Part shown: positions 32,296 through 36,620 of the stretch, one piece after another
How positions within the stretch are numbered: the first letter of the stretch is position 1
Layout of the letters: each line of letters opens with the position of its first letter
Source of the DNA: Alphaproteobacteria bacterium
GTDB lineage: Bacteria; Pseudomonadota; Alphaproteobacteria; Rhizobiales; Devosiaceae
Direction: 5' to 3'
DNA: 36,620 nt
NCBI GenBank assembly: GCA_024279575.1
Contig: JAJRRJ010000045.1
Location: 1-36,620, forward strand
Translations under genes and position numbers: made by a program
Notes under the pieces: generated by a model
Told to the model about the DNA's origin: nothing
The model's database searches: none
What the model saw: only the letters and a program-made list of their open reading frames with translations

Positions 32296-33389
32296 TTCAT
32301 ACGCTCGGTTTTCAGGAAAGACTTCTGCCGTTTGAACATGCCTTTGCGATAGAACGGAAAAAGTTCAAAATAAGTACGTATTTTGACCCATCGCCCGTAA
32401 ACACCCAACGGTTCAAAAAGTACAAAACAAATCAGAATGACAGCAAACACCCCTGATTCAATTCCAGGAATTGTTACAGACCCAAGGGAAAAAATGTTGG
32501 ACAAGCCATCCCGTGTCATGGCTATGACCTGAGGCAAAAACCCGATGATCAACGCGCCGAAAAATGCGCCGTGTATTGAGCCCAACCCACCAATTACAAT
32601 CATCAAAAACAACTGGATTGAAAGCACGATGTTAAATGTCTCATGATTAAATGCACCGGCAAACAGGCCAAGCAATGAACCGGCCATGCCAACAATTGCG
32701 CACGAAATACCAAAAGAAATGGCCTTGGTTTTAGTGATATTCACCCCCATTGCCTGCGCTGAAATTTCTGAATCTCGAATAGCAACAAACGCCCGCCCCA
32801 ATGGTGCGCGCATCAAATTGCGATAAGCGCCCAGAACAACCAGCGTCACCCCAAGCGTCAGAAAATAAAACAAATCCGGCGTGCCATAACGGTTTATTGA
32901 AACACCAAATATGTCAAATGCCGGTGCAGACAGTCCGCTAACCCCTCCGGTCCAGGGCGCGGCAATTACAATAATATCTTCACTCAGCACAGATATGGCC
33001 AATGTGGCAATCGCCAGATAAATACCATGCAGACGCAAAACCGGAAGCGCCACAATAACGCCTACAACGCCGGTAATCAGCCCGGCAAGGGGAAATGCAA
33101 TAATAAAGGGCACGCCATTTTGCAACAAAATCACATTGGAATAACACCCCAATGCCATAAAGGCGGCATGCCCAAGGCTAACCTGCCCCGTGTGCCCGGT
33201 CAAAACCATCAACCCCATGCCTGCAATCGCCCAAATCAGTACGTTGGTCGCTTCGCCGAGGAAAAAGTCATCCAGAAGCCAGGGCAACGCCACAACCAGC
33301 ACCAGCAAAGCCAAATACCAAAACATCTGGGGTCGGTGCTTAAAGAGCCTGATGTCATCGTCATAGGAACGTTTGAAAACAAAACGCAT
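32292..33389 (-). CDS. livM: ABC transporter permease LivM
   Basis: An inner-membrane permease of 365 residues. The hydrophilic N-terminus 'RSYDDDIRLFKHRPQMFWY' precedes the first helix, a variant common in ligase-linked HAAT systems. 'GLMVLTGHTGQVSLGHAAFMALGCYSN' and 'GGLGSIHGAFFGALIIGFLPQV' are the conserved LivM segments, the latter being the ATPase-coupling loop. About nine or ten membrane helices are predicted by eye. It lies nine bases after livH and overlaps livG by four. Confidence 0.94.
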   Translation of the reverse strand: MRFVFKRSYDDDIRLFKHRPQMFWYLALLVLVVALPWLLDDFFLGEATNVLIWAIAGMGLMVLTGHTGQVSLGHAAFMALGCYSNVILLQNGVPFIIAFPLAGLITGVVGVIVALPVLRLHGIYLAIATLAISVLSEDIIVIAAPWTGGVSGLSAPAFDIFGVSINRYGTPDLFYFLTLGVTLVVLGAYRNLMRAPLGRAFVAIRDSEISAQAMGVNITKTKAISFGISCAIVGMAGSLLGLFAGAFNHETFNIVLSIQLFLMIVIGGLGSIHGAFFGALIIGFLPQVIAMTRDGLSNIFSLGSVTIPGIESGVFAVILICFVLFEPLGVYGRWVKIRTYFELFPFYRKGMFKRQKSFLKTERMK

Positions 33390-33398
33390 GGCTGAAAT

Positions 33399-34274
33399 TT
33401 ACACCTTCTTGTTTTGCATTTGAGCAAAAAGACCCGCCGGACGAAAAATCAACACCAGCAACATAATCGCATAAGGGGCAATCTGAGAATAGCCAGCTGG
33501 CAGGGCATAGGCGGCAAACGGCTCCACCATACCAATGATAAGCCCCCCGATCAGTGCACCCGGTAGCGAACCAAACCCACCGATAACAGCAGCTGCAAAT
33601 GCCTTGATGCCTAAAAGTCCGGTTGAGGGATCAATGGCTCCCTTGGAGGCAAACAGAATACCTGCAACTGCAGCAACCGCGCCCCCCAATGCCCAAACAA
33701 GGCTTTGAATTCGCTTGACGGGGATGCCCACATAATAGGCCGCCAGCTGGTTTTGCGACGCCGCCTGCATGGCTTTACCCAACTTGGCCCGCCGAAAGAA
33801 CAAAAACAGGAAACCCGTCAGCAACAGCGTGACAATAATCACGGCTATTTCTTCATATCCCAGCACAATGCCACCAACATTGGCAATGCCTCCGGCAAAT
33901 GGTGTTTCGAGCAATTGCGGCTCATGGGTCCAGATTGCACCAACCGCAAACCGCAAGACAAAGCCAATAGCGATGGTGAGAATAACAACGGCAATTTGTG
34001 GTTGTCCAAACAGTCGGCGCACCACAAGGACATCCAGCAAATATCCAAATATACCCATCATCACAATAGCAATGGGAACCGCAACCCAGAAATTCAGGCC
34101 CATATATTCAGCATTAACCAGCCAGATGGTGATGAACGCACCTAGCATCATAAAATCGCCCTGGGCGAAATTAACAGCCTCTGTTGCCTTGTATATCAGA
34201 ACAAACCCAAGCGCGATCAGCCCATAGACACAGCCGTTTGCCAACCCGCTCACTACCAGTTGCATAATATCCAA
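33399..34274 (-). CDS. livH: ABC transporter permease LivH
   Basis: An inner-membrane permease of 291 residues, first gene of the transporter operon. It has 'LANGCVYGLIALGFVLIYKATEAVNFAQGDFMMLGAF' at the N-terminus and 'GGFGSLPGALIGGLIIGMVEPFAA' as the coupling loop. The start shown is TTG 34274, chosen because a GGGAGGG site lies about nine bases upstream. ATG 34265, three codons in, is the alternative but is 18 bases from that site. The 187 bases before it, up to the dehydrogenase stop, probably hold the operon promoter. I cannot identify boxes there, and no terminator hairpin separates the two genes. Confidence 0.93.
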   Translation of the reverse strand: MDIMQLVVSGLANGCVYGLIALGFVLIYKATEAVNFAQGDFMMLGAFITIWLVNAEYMGLNFWVAVPIAIVMMGIFGYLLDVLVVRRLFGQPQIAVVILTIAIGFVLRFAVGAIWTHEPQLLETPFAGGIANVGGIVLGYEEIAVIIVTLLLTGFLFLFFRRAKLGKAMQAASQNQLAAYYVGIPVKRIQSLVWALGGAVAAVAGILFASKGAIDPSTGLLGIKAFAAAVIGGFGSLPGALIGGLIIGMVEPFAAYALPAGYSQIAPYAIMLLVLIFRPAGLFAQMQNKKV

Positions 34275-34461
34275 CTTCGCAGCCCTCCCTAAATATGCAC
34301 GACGTCACTTTGACAAAGGATCTTCATTTCGAACATTTCAGACAAGAAACCACATTCACGCAATAAGGCCAAGGCCAAAATATATTTCAACACAGTTCAA
34401 TGATGTGAGCGTACTTGCCAAAGGTGCACACGTTGAAGCAAAACGTCTCGCTTTGGGTCGT

Positions 34462-35271
34462 TTACTGCGCCGTCCATCCCCCATCAACCGGAATGGAGGT
34501 TCCAGTAATGTTGTGGGCATTTTTACTGCACAACCATAAGCAAAGCTCGCCGATTTCGCTGGGGTCTGAGGTGCGTCGTGAGGGTTGTTTCTCCGCCAGC
34601 AACGCCGCAACCCCTTTTTCCCTGTCGCCCCCGAACTCCGCCGAACGTGCATCAATTTGAGGTTGAATCAATTGTGTTTCCGTCCAGCCAGGATTGATAC
34701 AATTCACCGTAACGCCGCCGCTGGCTTTACTGCCGACAGCAGCATATTCCAATGCAGCCACCTTGCTCAATCCTACAAGTCCAAATTTTGACGCCACATA
34801 CGGCGCCTTGTTGACAGAGGCCACAAGACCGTGAACCGATGCAATATTTATCACCCGCCCATATCCGTGTTTCGCCATTTTTGGCATGAGAAATCGCATG
34901 GTATGAAATGCAGCACTTAGATTTACCGCAAGGATATCATTCCAGATTTCCCCTGTGGCATCCGCCAGCGAGGTAGTGATCTGCATGCCCGCATTATTGA
35001 CAAGTATGTCAATATGGTTCCAGGAAGTCAGCTTTTCCAACATTTCAGAAATAGCCGCCTCATCGCGCAAATCAGTGTCAAAAAATATGACATCGCCCGC
35101 CCCCGCTTCACGCAACACAGCCAAAGTCGCTTCCGATTGCTCTTTGCCGGCCAACCCGTGTATCGCCACATTGGCCCCCGCCCCAGCAAGGCACTTTGCC
35201 ACCCCCAACCCAATCCCCTGCACTGAGCCGGTTATAAAAGCAGTTCGATTTTTTAACCGTTGTTCGTTCAT
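34462..35271 (-). CDS. bdhA: 3-hydroxybutyrate dehydrogenase (short-chain dehydrogenase)
   Basis: An NAD-dependent enzyme interconverting 3-hydroxybutyrate and acetoacetate, used in polyhydroxybutyrate and ketone-body metabolism. The Rossmann motif TGSVQGIG (14-21), NNAG (92-95), and catalytic Ser145, Tyr158, Lys162 are present. The segment 'NIASVHGLVASVNKAPYVASK' and 'NCINPGWTETQLIQPQIDARS' are close to those of known 3-hydroxybutyrate dehydrogenases, which is why I go beyond a generic SDR call. ATG 35271 has GGAG about ten bases upstream; ATG 35280 is too close to that site. It lies upstream of the liv-ligase operon on the same strand, consistent with a role in acyl/ketone-body catabolism. 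Confidence 0.86.
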   Translation of the reverse strand: MNEQRLKNRTAFITGSVQGIGLGVAKCLAGAGANVAIHGLAGKEQSEATLAVLREAGAGDVIFFDTDLRDEAAISEMLEKLTSWNHIDILVNNAGMQITTSLADATGEIWNDILAVNLSAAFHTMRFLMPKMAKHGYGRVINIASVHGLVASVNKAPYVASKFGLVGLSKVAALEYAAVGSKASGGVTVNCINPGWTETQLIQPQIDARSAEFGGDREKGVAALLAEKQPSRRTSDPSEIGELCLWLCSKNAHNITGTSIPVDGGWTAQ

Positions 35272-35348
35272 TATTACCATGCTCCAGCTCGTGTTGCCCC
35301 AAAGTTTAGGTCAACATATCAAGCTTCACAACACCCACAAAACCGCCT

Positions 35349-35750
35349 TTAAAGAATGTCCTTTTTCCCATCCGACAGGTTAGCAAGAATGGGACAGTCC
35401 GGGCGATTGTCCCCGTGACAATTTTCCACCAGATGGGCAAGGGTTTCCTGAATTTCATGCAACTCAACCAGTTTGCGTTCAACTTCCTTGAGTTTAGTTC
35501 GGGCCAACGCACGAACGTCGGCACTGGCCCTGGATTTATCCTCATACAGCGCCAGCAATTGCCGACACTCATCAACTGAAAACCCAAGGCTGCGCGCCCG
35601 CTGAATGAATTGCAGCTTGTGCACATCAATCTGGGAATAATTGCGATATCCGTTTGCGCTGCGCTCGGGAGTTACCAGTTCAATTTCTTCGTAATAGCGA
35701 ATGGTTTTTGCCCGAAGTCCGGCCTTTTCAGATGCGGTTCCAATATTCAT
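35349..35750 (-). CDS. cueR: MerR-family copper-responsive regulator CueR
   Basis: A 133-residue MerR-type activator. The winged HTH starts 'MNIGTASEKAGLRAKTIRYYEEIEL', followed by a dimerisation helix. The metal loop is C111-HGDNRPD-C119, the C-x7-C spacing of monovalent-metal (Cu+/Ag+) sensors, and Ser76 occupies the position of E. coli CueR Ser77, which excludes divalent metals. It overlaps the copA stop by ATGA, so it is made from the same transcript as the pump it regulates. The operator should lie upstream of copA, outside the window. No terminator is evident in the 77 bases before the dehydrogenase gene. Confidence 0.92.
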   Translation of the reverse strand: MNIGTASEKAGLRAKTIRYYEEIELVTPERSANGYRNYSQIDVHKLQFIQRARSLGFSVDECRQLLALYEDKSRASADVRALARTKLKEVERKLVELHEIQETLAHLVENCHGDNRPDCPILANLSDGKKDIL

Positions 35751-36620
35751 GCAGGGATAGCCTCCAGTTTCATTTTTTCTGTATGGGTTTTATCTTCCCT
35801 GATTTTGGGCTGGATAAAGCGCAATCGCAATGCATTTGTAAGCACAAACACACTGGAAATAGCCATTGCCCCTCCAGCCAGTATTGGCGAAAGTGTAATA
35901 CCGAAGAAAGGAAACAACACCCCGGCTGCCACCGGAATAAGCGCCACATTATAAGCAAACGCCCAAAACAGGTTCTGTTTGATATTGCGCATGGTCCGCG
36001 CGGACACTTCAAACGCATTCACAACACCGCTCAAATCTCCGCTCATCAACACAACGTCTGCCGCTTCGATAGCGACATCTGTTCCGGTACCAATAGCTAT
36101 CCCCACGTCCGCATGGGCAAGTGCCGGCGCATCATTTATGCCATCGCCCACAAAGGCAATTTTGCCCCCCTCTTTGCCACTTGCCTCATTAAGCTCCTTT
36201 AAGACCGCAACTTTCCCATCAGGCAACACCTGCGCAAAAACATGATCAATGCCAATATCACGGGCGATTGCTTCGGCAGTTTTGGTATTATCCCCTGAAA
36301 TCATTGCAACTTTCAGGCCCAAATCATGATGGGCGGAAATTGCATTCTTTGTCGCTGGTTTAAGAGGATCAGACACCGCGATCACTGCGGCAACCTTGCC
36401 ATCAATCGCAACAAACAAAGGTGTTTTGCCACTTTGCGCCCACTCGGACCCAAATTTATCCAACCCTTCAAGGGAGATGTTTTCACGATCCAAAAGGCGA
36501 TCCGCGCCCACAAAAACCTCGTGCTTTTCAACTTTGGCACGCACACCAAACCCGGTAATGGATTCAAAATCTGTCGCTTTTGGTCCTGAAATATTCTCAT
36601 CCGCCGCCGCCTGCACAATA
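35747..36620 (-). CDS. copA: Copper-exporting P1B-type ATPase CopA, C-terminal part (5' end beyond the window)
   Basis: Only the last 290 or so residues are in the window; the start lies past base 36620. The visible part begins in the nucleotide-binding domain ('ITGFGVRAKV') and contains 'DPLKP', 'MISGDNTKTAEAIARDIGI' and the hinge 'GDGINDAPALAHADVGIAIG'. The last two membrane helices carry the Cu+ signatures 'AYNVALIP' and 'MAISSV' (MxxSS), which specify P1B-1 copper(I) export. The phosphorylation DKTGT and CPC motifs would be upstream. The short C-terminal tail is charged. It is translationally coupled to cueR. Confidence 0.93.
   Translation of the reverse strand, partial: IVQAAADENISGPKATDFESITGFGVRAKVEKHEVFVGADRLLDRENISLEGLDKFGSEWAQSGKTPLFVAIDGKVAAVIAVSDPLKPATKNAISAHHDLGLKVAMISGDNTKTAEAIARDIGIDHVFAQVLPDGKVAVLKELNEASGKEGGKIAFVGDGINDAPALAHADVGIAIGTGTDVAIEAADVVLMSGDLSGVVNAFEVSARTMRNIKQNLFWAFAYNVALIPVAAGVLFPFFGITLSPILAGGAMAISSVFVLTNALRLRFIQPKIREDKTHTEKMKLEAIPA

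Noticed and set aside
34356..34655. Minus-strand frame of 99 codons overlapping the dehydrogenase 3' end
   Set aside because: Out-of-frame shadow with no start signal or family resemblance; the dehydrogenase frame explains the region.
1..36620. Search for CRISPR arrays, tRNA genes, insertion sequences, integrases or phage genes
   Set aside because: No regularly spaced direct repeats, cloverleaf candidates, transposase-like frames or terminal repeats were seen on either strand.

Overview
The window comes from an alphaproteobacterium, probably of the Hyphomicrobiales/Rhizobiales type. The evidence is an alphaproteobacterial set of genes: MipZ in place of Min proteins, DUF3572 and DUF1489 proteins, a DinB with an N-terminal zinc ribbon, clpS-clpA, a D,D-carboxypeptidase with a SPOR tail, and an ScfR-type regulator. 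Base composition is moderate for that group. I see no rRNA, tRNA, CRISPR array, insertion sequence, integrase or phage gene. Almost every base lies in or next to a gene, and no gene-free stretch exceeds about 280 bases.

Positions 1-13,700 are mostly housekeeping. A tightly packed plus-strand run encodes DUF3572, DNA polymerase IV, a RidA-like protein, a glycerophosphodiester phosphodiesterase, a FemAB/GNAT-like protein and a HIT hydrolase. It is followed on the minus strand by clpS-clpA and, divergently, by a SPOR-tailed D,D-carboxypeptidase and a small unknown gene. Minus-strand mipZ, DUF1489-GST, a 33-codon membrane microprotein and mgtE complete this part.

Positions 13,800-26,300 look like one acetate/short-chain-acid module. 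A minus-strand operon encodes a Tat-exported substrate-binding protein, a LivHMGF-type ABC transporter and acetyl-CoA synthetase. Divergent from it is a gene for an ScfR/RamB-like regulator. Next come a single-domain response regulator, a two-helix membrane protein and a histidine kinase built on a sodium:solute-symporter domain. Three things stand out. The regulator gene carries an in-frame TAA. The part before the TAA resembles the phospho-accepting (DHp/HisKA) helices of the neighbouring kinase, with an aligned histidine. A perfect 20-bp inverted repeat lies just upstream of the regulator start. I propose, as inference, that kinase, receiver and ScfR form a phosphorelay or docking chain controlling acs and the transporter.

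Positions 26,300-36,620 are on the minus strand. They hold mobA-mobB, then a second branched-chain-amino-acid-type transporter (livH-livM-livG-livF-ligase-livK) with an embedded long-chain-type acyl-CoA ligase, 3-hydroxybutyrate dehydrogenase, and the end of a copper operon (copA cut by the window edge, cueR). Both ABC modules are thus paired with an acid:CoA ligase, which suggests organic-acid uptake coupled to CoA activation rather than plain amino-acid uptake.
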